The notes beneath the pieces were generated by a model that was given only the letters and a program-made list of their open reading frames with translations, was not told where the DNA came from and ran no database searches. Of a stretch of DNA of 64,000 nt, positions 54,057-64,000 are shown one piece after another (position 1 is the stretch's first letter; every line of letters starts with the position of its first letter). The stretch lies in contig CM039512.1 of assembly GCA_022432975.1 (NCBI GenBank), positions 28,018,863 to 28,082,862 on the forward strand, given 5' to 3'. This DNA is from Begonia masoniana. Its lineage: Eukaryota; Streptophyta; Magnoliopsida; Cucurbitales; Begoniaceae. The translations under genes and the position numbers were made by a program.

Positions 54057-54519
54057 ATAGTAGTTTAAGATGTTTTTAAGAAAATAAGAGCTTAGTTATG
54101 CCCGAATGAGAAAATAGAAATTTTAGGAAAGAATTTCCTAAATTAGGAGATTAGTTTAAGTTTGAAATTAGTTTAATTAGAATTGATTTTAATGCCTTTT
54201 ATTTATGAAATGCTTTAGGTGAAGACGACCTTTGGACGACGGTGCTCGGCTTACTACGGACGCCAGGTAAGTGAGCGTTAGGTTTCCGGCCACTAAGGCC
54301 CTACGTCATAACGATGTTTATTATGTTTATAGTGACGAGGTTAGATGGTTACGTGGGTTGATGGTAAGGAGGGTAGCTAAGTAGTGCCTTAGCGAAGTTT
54401 AGTGTACGTTCGATAGATGTTTCTATGTATGTCTTCTCATGCATCATGTTTTTCTAAAGTGCATACGAACTATTTACAAGCATGTTTTATGAAAATGTTA
54501 AAAGTAAAGAACGACGATG

Positions 54520-54557
<38 letters not shown>

Positions 54558-55291
54558 GATAAATGATGAATGATGAATGATGAATGTACTACAGGGCAAG
54601 TCATGCATGTACTAGGGCAGTACAGGCAAGTCATGAATATACTACAGGGCAAGTCATGAATATACTACAGGGCAAGTCATGAATGTACTACAGGCAAGTC
54701 ATGAATATACTACAGGGCAAGTCATAAATATACTACAGGGCAAGTCATGAATGTACTACAGGGCAAGAAAACAGTTTAAAAGAAATGAAACGAAAATGTT
54801 TTACACATGTCATGCATATGTATGTTTGCTATAATAGTAGTTTAAGATGTTTTTAAGAAAATAAGAGCTTAGTTATGCCCGAATGAGAAAATAGAAATTT
54901 TAGGAAAGAATTTCCTAAATTAGGAGATTAGTTTAAGTTTGAAATTAGTTTAATTAGAATGATTTTAATGCCTTTTATTATGAAATGCTTTAGGTGAAGA
55001 CGACCTTTGGACGGTGCTCGGCTTACTACGGACGCCAGGTAAGTGAGCGTTAGGTTTCCGGCCACTAAGGCCCTACGTCATAACGATGTTTATTATGTTT
55101 ATAGTGACGAGGTTAGATGGTTACGTGGGTTGATGGTAAGGAGGGTAGCTAAGTAGTGCCTTAGCGAAGTTTAGTGTACGTTCGATAGATGTTTCTATGT
55201 ATGTCTTCTCATGCATCATGTTTTTCTAAAGTGCATACGAACTATTTACAAGCATGTTTTATGAAAATGTTAAAAGTAAAGAACGACGATG

Positions 55292-55329
<38 letters not shown>

Positions 55330-55610
55330 GATAAATGATGAATGATGAATGATGAATGTACTACAGGGCAAGTCATGCATGTACTACAGGGCAAGTCATG
55401 AATATACTACAGGGCAAGTCATGAATATACTACAGGGCAAGTCATGAATGTACTACAGGGCAAGTCATGAATATACTACAGGGCAAGTCATAAATATACT
55501 ACAGGGCAAGTCATGAATGTACTACAGGGCAAGAAAACAGTTTAAAAGAAATGAAACGAAAATGTTTTACACATGTCATGCATATATGTTATGTTATGTT
55601 ATGTTATGTT
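54057..55610. repeat. 778-bp tandem duplication in solo LTR G
   Basis: Two copies start at 54057 and 54835 (AGTAGTTTAAGATG). Each contains the splice donor-like CCAGGTAAGTGAGCG, GAATGAT repeats and CTACAGGGCAAGTCATGAAT repeats. The second copy differs by short losses (AGAATTGATT/AGAATGATT, GGACGACGGTG/GGACGGTG), so age and sequencing error are hard to tell apart. Confidence 0.92.
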
Positions 55611-55662
55611 TAGTACGCTCCTTACTAAGCATTAGGCTTAATGTAGTTATCGTATGATGTAG
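54267..55662 (+). other. Putative intron in solo LTR G
   Basis: CGCCAG/GTAAGTGAG at 54267 (a duplicated donor at 55039); CTTACTAAGCATTAGGCTTA at 55621-55640; CGTATGATGTAG/GTGACAGG with the acceptor at 55662. Length 1,396, or 624 from the second donor. Confidence 0.5.
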
Positions 55663-57621
55663 GTGACAGGTGTGAAGATGAGAGTTCCTCATGATGACAA
55701 GCGATAGGTGGTCGATGGGTGGTGCTCGTGGCGACGGGGTGTGTTTTGGCTTGAAGATCCGATGGTTTGAAGGATGTATGTCGAGTGGATGTGAGTTAAT
55801 TTTGTTGGTTAGAAAGGTGATGGATTTTATGGTGTATAGCTAAGTTTATTATTTATGAATTTTATAGTGGATGTAGGTTTGAAGTAGTTCCATTCTGAAT
55901 GATCTGATAATGTATGTCTTTGGTGATGTCTTAGGAAATTCCATGTTTATGTTCGATGTTTGTTTCGAGGATTTGTTTGGGTTTTGTTTGATAATTTTAC
56001 TAATGTAGGTCTATGTGTCGGTTTTGGTTGTGAATGCATCGAAGTGTTTAAGTATGTAGATTGGATATTATGATAGAAAGATGTATATATAGTCGAGTTT
56101 TGATGTGTATGAAGTAGTAGTAGATTGTTTAGAATATAGAGTCTTGATTTTAGAAACATACTGGAACTGCTTGGGTTATTTTTAACAGGTAAGGATATGC
56201 TCGATTTTTAGAGCGATCCATGCAGTTCGTTTTCTTGAATTTGTCTGAAATTGTAGGTTAGATTAGTGTACTATTTTGATGATTGAGGAATGAGTGATTT
56301 TTTTCGGGATTTCAACAATCCCAGACTTCGATTTAATGGTTTAGAAGTCGAAACGTTATGAGTGATATAAAAAGAAAATTTACGTAGTTACGAGAGCTTA
56401 GAGTTAAGGTTATGTTATGGTTAGTTTGTTTAAGGGTTTTAGGAAATGTTTAAAGTAAAAATGAAAAAGTTTATGCGAATAATACGAGGGCTTAGGAAAT
56501 GATTATGCCACGGTCAAGTCCGTGGCGGCCCTACGGGGTTGGGGTCGTCACAACCGGTTGAAGAAAAGAACTGCATCATCCGATAGGAAAACGACAAAAA
56601 TCGAAGTCGTTCAGAAACTGCATCATCCGATAGGAAAACGACAAAAATCGAAGTCGTTTAGAGACTGCATCATCCGATGGGAAAACGACAAAACCGAAGC
56701 CGTTTTAAAGATTGCTTCATCCGAAGGGAAAACTACAAAGACGGATAACTTCAAAGAAGAACGTCTCCGCTCACTAAACGACAAAGGCGGAAGACGTCTA
56801 GGAATACATCATCTGATACCGGTTCAGTTCTTTAAAGCAACATATTTCGATGGCGGTTCAGCGTTATATTGTTTCATCTGCCGATTCTGGTTCAAGCTTA
56901 TAAAGCTGCATCCACCGATGGCGGTTCAAGACTATAAAGCAACATTGTCTTCCGCCAGAATTCAAAATAACCGCGAAGATACAGTGACGTCGTTTTCAGC
57001 CTTAACTCCTGAACATTAATGAAGACGACGAACAGCAATTTCAGATGCAACGGATATCTGCTTGAGTACGGATGCTTCCCAACGGTAACATTTTTCCATT
57101 TGTAGAAAGAAGCATTCAATACTGTGAAGCAGAAATTAGACAGAGTATTTAAGCCGAAAAAAAAAGCTCGAAGAAAGAACTTTTTGCGAATTTTATCTTT
57201 GAGCCCTAACCTGCGAAATTTATCATACTCCGTATTTCTTCTACACCTCTCGATTTTAACTTGAGATTTAATCATTGTGAGAGTGTAGTCTGAGCTTGCA
57301 ATTTACAAACTCAAAAATCTGTATAAGGCAGTGGATTGTCGTCCGTGAAGAACAATCCAGATCTGTAAAAGGCAGTTGATCGGAGCCCGGAATTTCGATC
57401 TGTTTATTCTCGTGAGGAGAAGGTTAAGGATCTTCAAGGGGGAAACCTTGAAGCGTGGATGTAGGCAGGTTTTGGCCGAACCACGTAAAAATCCGTGTGT
57501 TGAATTTTCTCTCTATCTCTCTTTTACTGGTTGTTTGTTTGTTGTTAGTTTAAAAAATTTTAAAAAGGTCTAATTCACCCCCCCCCCCCCCCCCCCCCTC
57601 TGAGACAATCTCGATCCTACA

Positions 57622-59572
57622 CCGATCTCACTAAGAAAGGAGTAGATTTTAATTGGACCCCAGAATGTCAAAGAAGCTTGATCTAATCAAGGAAAAGCTT
57701 TGTCAATCTCCCGTTTTAGCACTTCCAGACTTCAATAAGGTTTTTGAAATTAAAAGTGATGCCTCCGGAATTGGCATTGAGGCTATCTTAATGCAAGATG
57801 GTAAACCTCTTGCATATTATAGTGAAAAATTAAAGGGATCTGCACGTAATTGCTCCACATACGACAAGGAGTTCTATGCCGTGATAAGAGCTATTGAGCA
57901 CTGGCAACACTGCCTCCTTTTCAAAGAGTTTGTGATTCATTCCGACCACCAATCACTTAAGCACATCAAAAGTCAACACAAACTCAACAAAAGACACGCA
58001 AAATGGGTGGAATTCTTGGAAAGATTTCCATACATTTTGAAATATTTGAAAGGTTCTGATAATACCGTTGCTGACGCTCTATCACGAAGACATATCCTCT
58101 TAACGAAATTAGGCGTCCGATTTTTCGAATTTGAATGGATTAAGACTTTGTATGAATCCGACAAAGATTTTGGAACGCCGTACCTAAATTGTCAAAATAA
58201 GGTAGAAGGAGGATATAATATTATCGATGGATTTTTGTTGAAAGGCGGAAAATTGTGTATTCCCGATTGCAGTCTAAGACAATGCCTTCTTAAAGAAGCT
58301 CATGGTGGAGGGTTGTCCGGACATTTTAGAGAGAAGAAAACCCTAGAGATATTAAAAGAAAGGTTTTATTAGCCTCATATGATGAAAGACGTGCACCACT
58401 CCATTGAGCAGTGCATTATTTGTAAGAAGGCTAAAAGCGAAGTTCTACCCCAAGGACTTTATCTCCCTTTACCAGTTTCTACACACCCTTGGGTAGAAAT
58501 TAGCATGGATTTTATTTTAGGGTTACCACGGACAGGTTGTAATAAGGATTCCATATTGGTTATCGTGGATAGATTCTCCAAAATGGCACATTTTATTGCC
58601 TATAATAAGACTGATGACTCTGCTGCTATAGCCAATCTATTCTTCAAGGAAATAGTTAGACTCTATGGAGTGCCCCAATCAATCGTGTCGGACTGAGATA
58701 CCAAATTTTTGAGCACTTTTTGGAAGACCCTATGGAATAAGTTGGGGACTAAGCTTTGTTTTAGTACATCATTCCATCCCCACACGGACGATCAAACGGA
58801 AGTGGTTAATAGGACCTTGGGAACCCTTCTTCACAGTGTTGTGGGAAAGAATTTGTCAAATTGGGACATAGTGCTACCCCAAGTTGAATTCTGTTACAAC
58901 AGAAGTCTTCACTCCACCACCCAGCAAACGCCCTTTGAGGTAGCCTATGGATTTAATCCGAACTCACCACTAACCCTCATTCCTATTCCGACCCAGGACC
59001 TTGTAAACCTTTCGAGAGCTAGCAAAGCTGAGTAAGTCAAGTCGTTATATGAAAAGGTCCGCCAAACTATTGAAAAGAACAACGCCAATTACGCTAAGCA
59101 TGTCAATAAGGGACGAAAAGAGGTAATCTTTAATGTAGGAGATTTGGTATGGTTACACCTGAGAAAGGAAAGATTTTCAGCCAAGAGACGCTCCAAACTC
59201 CTACCTAGAGTTGAAGGTCCCTTCAAGATCTTGGAACGAATTAATAATAATGCTTATAAATTGGAGTTACCTAGCGAGTATGGGGTGTCATCCACCTTCA
59301 ATGTTCAAGATTTGTCCCCGTACATTGGAGAATCGGGACATGAAGTGGAGGCTGAGCTAACGGATTTGAGGTCAAATCTTCAGCTACCCGGAGGGGATGA
59401 CATGCCAAGGACGCCCATCACTAGATCACAAACTCGGGCCCATAATTTAATTACTCAATTTTCTGATGATTTTTTTCTTTTTGCAGGTCTTGACCCCATT
59501 GTGGATCTCACATGGGAGCCGACATCAGAGGATATGGAGAAACCCTTGCATAGCCTTCATTAGAGCATCTTC
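57622..59572 (+). pseudogene. Pol of element B, second part: RNase H and integrase
   Basis: Continues pol of B directly after the SIRE duplication (DLTKKGVDFNWTPECQ). A one-base loss at about 57675 shifts the frame into the 239-codon ORF 57653-58372. RNase H: VFEIKSDASGIGIEAILMQD, YDKEFYAVIRAIEHWQHCL, HSDHQSLKHI, DNTVADALSRRH. Integrase: HGGGLSGHFREKKTLEILKE ... [40 protein letters not shown], and SD-stop-DTKFLSTFW with TGA at 58694 where Arg is expected. Further stops: TAG at 58370 (Trp expected) and TAA at about 59033. The tail has FNVQDLSPYIGE and ITRSQTRAHNLITQF. No chromodomain is seen. Confidence 0.9.
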
Positions 59573-59722
59573 ATGGAGCCTTCAAGCAGCCCAATGGGAA
59601 TTTGTCTTCCCGGGCCTCTAAATATGTAATTTTTGGTTTTAAACTTATTTGGCGTACATTAGCCTTTATTGTATGGATTATTATATTTGCATCATGCATT
59701 AGATTGTGTGGTTAGGGTTATA

Positions 59723-60919
59723 TGTATGTTGGTGGATTATAGGTTGAAAATTAATTCAACAAAGGAGAATGCATCAACAAAAATGGAGCCCAAAGGAATC
59801 TTTGGTCCAAAGAAGAGGCACATTTTAAAGTATGATTTTGCAGGTACAAGAGTTAGTGGCAGCATGGATCAAAGAGTTGGCAAGATCTCATCCATTGGCG
59901 AAATTTTGGCTCGGCCTCAATCTACACCGCACATTCTGGCATGCACGTGGGCAGGCGGAGTGGCACCGGGCAGCGCGCGCAAGCAGGAGCAGAAGGCGTG
60001 GGCAGCGTTCTCGTCCACCAGATCAGCGTGCCTCAGATTGCTGCACTGACCGCTGAGGTGGCATGCTCGGGTTCTCCAGCGGAGCGCGCACGGATAGCTC
60101 ATCATCGTCGCTGATTGGCGCGGCCAGAATGCTGCTGATTCCTTGGATGCGCGCGCATGAGATCCATCACTCCTAGCCGCCGATCAAGCTTCATCCTATG
60201 GTCCAAGTTCACTCTTCAATCCATGCCAAACCCTAATCCACCCTAGGATTTTCTATAAATGCATAGCATTGGTGCATGTATTGGAACTTTTGCCCAATTT
60301 ATAAAATAAATTATTTCCCTACACTTTGTGTTGGTTTGCCTTCGGGTTTCCTCGATTCTTGAATCGAGTGGAGGAGCCCTCCATTGTTAGCCTAGCCTTC
60401 GGGTTGCTAGGTTAACTCTTATTTCTTTCCCTCGCCTTTCTCCATTGGGAGTTAGGAGTTGAGGACGAAAACCTAGGCCTACGGCGGTCGATTTTCCTAT
60501 TGAAAAATTGTTTATCCGAGAACTCAACGTAAGATAGCTCTTCGGATCCGCCAAAGGTATCCATCTTTATCATTTTCGTTCACACATTTTCACACACATA
60601 TCACCCTTAAATTTCGGCCATCACATTTACACACTTCACCTTTTATTTTATTGCATTTTTCTCTTCTTCTCCATAACATCCTCTTCACGATTTGCTCACT
60701 ACCATCACCTTCTTCTTTGTTCCGTTTTCGTTTATTTTACATGCACTCTCACTTCACATAATATTCGGCCACCCTCATATTCATCGCCCTTCATTTTATT
60801 TGCATCATTTTTTCCATTTTTTTCTCTTTATTTTCGGTTTTCTGCAACACAATTTCACCCGAGCACTTGAGCCAATTTTGTGGGTTACATGGCCCCCTTT
60901 TCTAAGGGCCCCCGTGTCA
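59723..60919 (+). mobile_element. 3' LTR of element B
   Basis: TGTATGTTGGTGGATTA onward, close to the 5' LTR at 33948 with scattered substitutions and small indels. TATA box at 60254-60260. The end is less certain: homology with the 5' LTR fades at GGGCCCCCGTGTCA. Confidence 0.85.
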
Positions 60920-61100
60920 CCCCACGTGTTCTTCAAACAGAGACCGTTCTAGCGGGGGTCTTCACCCCCCGTTCTTCACATGCGTTGCACGGGGAGGACT
61001 CTCCGAGATTGATCCCTCGTTTGAGGGTGAACACCCCGCGTGTTTTTCAAATAGGGACCATTCTAACTGGGGGTCTGCACCCCCTTTTCTATGTGTAAAA
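60920..61100. repeat. GC-rich duplicated hairpins at the nest edge
   Basis: Two diverged copies, starting about 60922 and 61038, of CGTGTTYTTCAAAYAGRGAC followed by a hairpin: CGGGGGTCTTCACCCCCCG at about 60954, and the perfect GGGGGT-CTGC-ACCCCC at about 61069. Between them is GGGTGAACACCC. The same GTTTGAGGGTGARCACCCC word lies at 16104 on the other side of the nest. Confidence 0.6.
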
Positions 61101-62360
61101 TGTAGAATATGGGTTATCGGTTGACCGCCAGAAATTTTTTTAATAGATTTTTTCTAGTTTAAGGTTTATTTTGTTAAGGTTAATACTGTGAAGAATTTTT
61201 TTAAAAAATCTCAGTGTTAAAATGATTTTAACTCTAATAATTAAATGAAAATATATGATATTATAATTTCGTGGAGTGGAATGACACGACAATTTAATTG
61301 GGTCAGAAAAGAGTTTGGTCTCCTTTTATGCACGTGGTTTTGTTCTTTTGATGTAACGTGGGGCCGGGCCCGTTCTCAGGCCGACACCGCAAAAAAGTGA
61401 AAATTTATATTCATTAAAGCTATAAAAATGCTTACTTTCTGTCCCCGTTCTAACAATTTGAAGATTCCTTTTTTATTTTAAAAATAAAAATGGTAATTTC
61501 TATTTATTCTTTAATTTAAAAAAATCATTATTTTCTTTTTCCTTTAAAACTTTCTAGTTTTCCTAACCTCACCCATTTATTGCCACTTAATAATATAATA
61601 TAATTATTCATTTTTTAATTTCTGATCTACGATTATTCTTGTAAAGATAATTAATTAATTCAGTTTTATTGTATTTCATTATCGGACAGCCCAAGAAGCT
61701 TGGAATTCACGGAAACGGAGACCCAATTGCTCGGTTTTTCTCTTTTTTAATGGCGTTCCCGTCAAGCAACGATGATCTTACTCGCTAAGAAATATGGAAA
61801 TGCTTCTTTACCGCTCTTCCTCCATTTCTAGCTGATCCCATTTTCCCTGCTTGATTTTCCCTTCAATTTTCGAGCTTAAATTAAAGCGCTTCATGCCCAG
61901 ATAAGTTTCCTCGCCGAAGAATTCTTGTTAATTATATTTTTTTGGTGTCTTTTAGTTTCCTCTGGAATGTGGGCGATAATTTTGTGGCTGGAAGCGCTGT
62001 TTCTTTCTCTTTGAACTGGGTGCTGTATGTTCTTGGATTAGCCCTCGAATTGGGATTTGAACAAAAGAAAACGTCATCTGGATTTGTTTCTTCTGACTTT
62101 TGGGTGAAACCCAGAGATTAGAGGAAAACACTCTCAATTTTTGTACCTATTTCACTGCTATTATCAATAATTTGGGATTCTTTGGCTTCTGGAGTTTTAT
62201 ATCCCCTGTATTGTTGAGTTTTATAGACTTGATTGCAATAAATTCTGATTATAAGTTCATACCAACAAGAGCTCAGCGTCTGGGAATACATAGTAATTTT
62301 GCCAATAATTAACAGCCCTGTGGGCTGAAGCTTTTTAAGGAGATTGTGAATTTATTTGAT
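61101..62360 (+). promoter_or_regulatory. Promoter and 5' UTR region of the TPR-PB1 gene
   Basis: AT-rich non-coding DNA with no retroelement match. A TATA-rich stretch (AATAATATAATATAATTATT) lies near 61588. From about 61680 the composition is UTR-like. TTAACAG/CCCTG at about 62312 could be a 3' splice site of a 5'-UTR intron. None of these is proven by the sequence alone. Confidence 0.4.
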
Positions 62361-64000
62361 ATGGGGAAGCAAAGTGGAAAGAAGAAGAAACAGTTGGTTG
62401 ATAAATCCGATGAGACTTTTTCCAAGCAAAGCAAAGTTGGGGATAATAGCCCGAAAACATATGACAAGGACATGGCGGTTTTCATCTCTATGTCCCGAGA
62501 GTTAAAGGATGAGGGTAACAAACTGTTTCAAAAGAGGGACCATGAAGGAGCAATGTTGAAATATGAAAAAGCCCTCAAATTACTTCCAAGAAATCACATA
62601 GACGTGTCATATCTTCGTAGTAACATGGCTGCATGCTACATGCAGATGGGGATCGGAGAATATCCTCGAGCAATTCATGAATGCAATTTGGCTCTTGAAG
62701 TTACGCCGAACTATAGTAAAGCGTTGTTGAAGAGGGCAAGATGCTATGAGGCTTTGAATAGGCTTGATCTGGCTTTGAGAGATGTAAATTCAGTTTTGAA
62801 CATGGAGTCGAATAATCTAATGGCGATGGAGATAGCGGAAAGGGTGAAGAAAACTCTCAAAAAGAAGGGTTTGATGTTTAATGGTGATGGAATTGAGTTG
62901 CCTTCTGATAATTTTGAACCTTCATTTCCTCAGGATGCAACGAAAGTTTCGAAAGAGAAGACTCGGAAAAAGAAGAAGAGCAATGTCCACAAAGTTATCG
63001 ACTCGATTGAGGAGAATAAAACGGAGGAAATGGCGAGGGGGAAGAACGCCGAAGATAAATTAGTTGTGGAGGAGAAAATTACAACTTCACAGATTGAAAT
63101 GCTGACCCACAAAGTTGTTGACACGATTGAGGAGAACAAAACGGTGGAAACAGCAAGGAGGAAGAACGAGGAAGATAAATTAGTTGTGGAGGACAAAATT
63201 TCAACTTCACAGATAGAAATGCCGAAGAAAAGGGTGAAATTAGTGTTAGGAGAGGACATTAGATGGGCTCAAATTCCGATTGATTGCACTATTTTACAAG
63301 TGAGGGAGGCTGTCGGCAACAAATTTCCTACTTTGAGAGATTTTCTTATCAAGTACAAGGACGAAGAAGGTGATTTAGTGACAATCGTCACGGATGAAGA
63401 GCTAAAATGGGCTGAAGCATTGGGAGAATCAGAAGGATCTTTCAGACTGTATGTAGTAAATCCAGAGCTTGATTCATTCTTTGAAAAATTCAAGAGTGAC
63501 CACAAAGCCTGTGCCAAAAAAAATAGTATTCGTGAGAACGGTGATTGTCCAGCAAGCAAGCAAATAAAAAAAACATCTTGCATTGAAGACTGGATAGTTG
63601 CATTTGCTGAACTATTGAAAGACCATCTTGGGTTTGAATCTGATACATATTTGGATCTTCATGAACTTGGGTTGAAGCTCTACTCCGAGGCTATGGAAGA
63701 GACAGTCACAAGTGAGGCAGCTCAAGATCTTTTCGAGATTGCATCAGAAAAGTTCCAAGAGATGGTGGCTGTAGCATTGTTCAACTGGGGTAACGTTCAT
63801 ATGTCAAGAGCTAGAAAGAGGGTCAACTTTACAGAACATACTTCAAAAGAATCAGCACTTACCCAAATCGAAAGCGCATGTGATTGGGCTCAAAATGAGT
63901 ATGTTAAGGCAGGGAAAAGATATGAAGAAGCTGTGAGAATAAAACCGGATTTCTACGAAGGCTTTCTTGCCATCGGGCAGCAACATTTTGAGCGAGCTAA
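62361..64000 (+). CDS. TPR-PB1 domain protein (PHOX/CLMP1-like), 5' part
   Basis: ATG at 62361 opens a frame without stops to the window edge (546 codons seen), with no intron needed. A Lys-rich start (MGKQSGKKKKQLVDKSDE) is followed by three TPR-like helical pairs at residues about 46-155 (ELKDEGNKLFQKRDHEGAML, RSNMAACYMQMG, KALLKRARCYEALNRLDLAL). Next comes a charged linker with a 40-residue tandem duplication (210-249 and 250-289), and a PB1 domain at about 290-370 (KKRVKLVLGEDIRWAQIPID, with the acidic motif KYKDEEGDLVTIVTDEEL). After that, further helical TPR-like sequence (DLFEIASEKFQEMVAVALFN, YVKAGKRYEEAVRIKP). This is the architecture of the Arabidopsis PHOX proteins and CLMP1, linked to chaperone-type TPR binding and, for CLMP1, chloroplast positioning. 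The product is probably cytosolic. The 3' end is outside the window. Confidence 0.9.
   Translation, partial: MGKQSGKKKKQLVDKSDETFSKQSKVGDNSPKTYDKDMAVFISMSRELKDEGNKLFQKRDHEGAMLKYEKALKLLPRNHIDVSYLRSNMAACYMQMGIGEYPRAIHECNLALEVTPNYSKALLKRARCYEALNRLDLALRDVNSVLNMESNNLMAMEIAERVKKTLKKKGLMFNGDGIELPSDNFEPSFPQDATKVSKEKTRKKKKSNVHKVIDSIEENKTEEMARGKNAEDKLVVEEKITTSQIEMLTHKVVDTIEENKTVETARRKNEEDKLVVEDKISTSQIEMPKKRVKLVLGEDIRWAQIPIDCTILQVREAVGNKFPTLRDFLIKYKDEEGDLVTIVTDEELKWAEALGESEGSFRLYVVNPELDSFFEKFKSDHKACAKKNSIRENGDCPASKQIKKTSCIEDWIVAFAELLKDHLGFESDTYLDLHELGLKLYSEAMEETVTSEAAQDLFEIASEKFQEMVAVALFNWGNVHMSRARKRVNFTEHTSKESALTQIESACDWAQNEYVKAGKRYEEAVRIKPDFYEGFLAIGQQHFERA

Larger units (their letters stand above)
53024..56552 (+). 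mobile_element. Solo LTR G
   Basis: TGTAACACCCGG at 53024 to GGGGTCGTCACA at 56552, flanked by ACCGG (53019-53023, 56553-56557). Plus orientation. (TTA)n at 53278-53325, then a GC-rich leader at 53370-53660 (run of G at 53398-53407). Same family as F, inverted. Reading frames in the GC-rich part are incidental. Confidence 0.9.
39440..57621 (+). mobile_element. SIRE/Maximus-like Ty1/copia element E
   Basis: LTRs at 39440-45288 and 52774-57621, both starting TGTTGACTTAAATGATG and ending TCGATCCTACA. CCGAT at 39435-39439 and 57622-57626 is the target duplication, and the interrupted pol of B reads through when the insertion is disregarded. Internal order is PBS, gag with zinc knuckles, protease, integrase, RT, RNase H, an extra ORF and a polypurine tract. 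Integrase before RT marks copia. The gag style and third ORF point to the SIRE/Maximus lineage. Confidence 0.92.
52774..57621 (+). mobile_element. 3' LTR of element E
   Basis: Matches the 5' LTR before and after solo LTR G. Contains two 47-bp units, the hairpin CGTCTCCGC / GCGGAAGACG at 56762-56796, and a 21-base C run at 57578-57598, where the 5' LTR has two shorter C runs. Ends TCGATCCTACA at 57621. Confidence 0.9.
33948..60919 (+). mobile_element. Ty3 chromovirus-like element B (CRM/Reina-like)
   Basis: Plus strand: 5' LTR 33948-35150, primer-binding site 35153-35164, gag, pol split by the SIRE insertion, 3' LTR 59723-60919. The pol block KVTKQVTINFTIGKYKDAVL and VPMNASHLLLGRPW resembles, from memory, CRM-type and related chromoviruses. 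No chromodomain follows integrase, which also fits CRM. Lineage is inference. If it is CRM, a centromere-proximal location would be expected. Confidence 0.8.

Overview
The window is plant nuclear DNA, probably eudicot, from a repeat-choked and probably heterochromatic stretch. The evidence is nested Ty3/gypsy and Ty1/copia LTR retrotransposons of plant lineages, primer-binding sites matching initiator tRNA-Met, kilobase-long tandem arrays, and one intact host gene at the right edge that encodes a plant-type TPR-PB1 (PHOX/CLMP1-like) protein. No prokaryotic feature, CRISPR array, tRNA gene or organellar gene was seen.

Layout. 1-5242: minus-strand Ty3 element 1 (gag, protease and part of RT, then its LTR), broken by a 1,682-base pure poly-A run. 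5243-8000: non-coding retroelement-like DNA with a 67-bp array rich in GATCGATCGGC. 8001-12771: a remnant of an element-1-type LTR swollen by a 40-bp array (68 units) and a 97-bp array (14 units). 13061-14595: a CT-rich microsatellite. 15388-15756: a minus-strand fragment of a plant-transposon-type domain. 16117-60919: a nest built on a Ty3 chromovirus-like element B. Its neighbouring pol tail (16117-16454) is split from the shared LTR by a plus-strand solo LTR (16455-33944, target duplication AGATG). That solo LTR holds a 42-bp hairpin array and a minus-strand Tekay-like element C with chromodomain (20669-33485). C in turn holds solo LTR D (29944-32962, duplication CTAAA). Gag of B holds a Cassandra solo LTR with a 5S rRNA domain (36327-36711, duplication AGACT). 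Pol of B holds an 18-kb SIRE/Maximus-like copia element E (39440-57621, duplication CCGAT). Both LTRs of E hold further gypsy solo LTRs: F at 39455-42966 (AATGA) and G at 53024-56552 (ACCGG). 60920-62360: hairpin-rich flank, then the promoter and 5' UTR of the host gene. 62361-64000: first 546 codons of the TPR-PB1 gene, open at the window edge.

How the parts relate. The retroelement genes are all inactivated, many by stops that look like deaminated TGG, CAG or CGA codons, except the third ORF of the SIRE element (50370-52310), which is open. The most unusual signal is shared by five of the gypsy-type LTRs plus a truncated sixth. Each carries a strong 5' splice site (CAG or TAG followed by GTAAG), and a fixed distance downstream a CTTACTAAGCATTAGG-type block followed by GATGTAG/GT. 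This looks like an intron inside the LTR, and in three of these LTRs (and probably the truncated one) the tandem arrays sit inside it. A second signal is a short module (CTTCCG followed by CACTAAACGACAAA and variants) shared by gypsy and copia LTRs and by three separate arrays. Several arrays and the poly-A are so uniform that assembly artefact must be considered alongside recent amplification.
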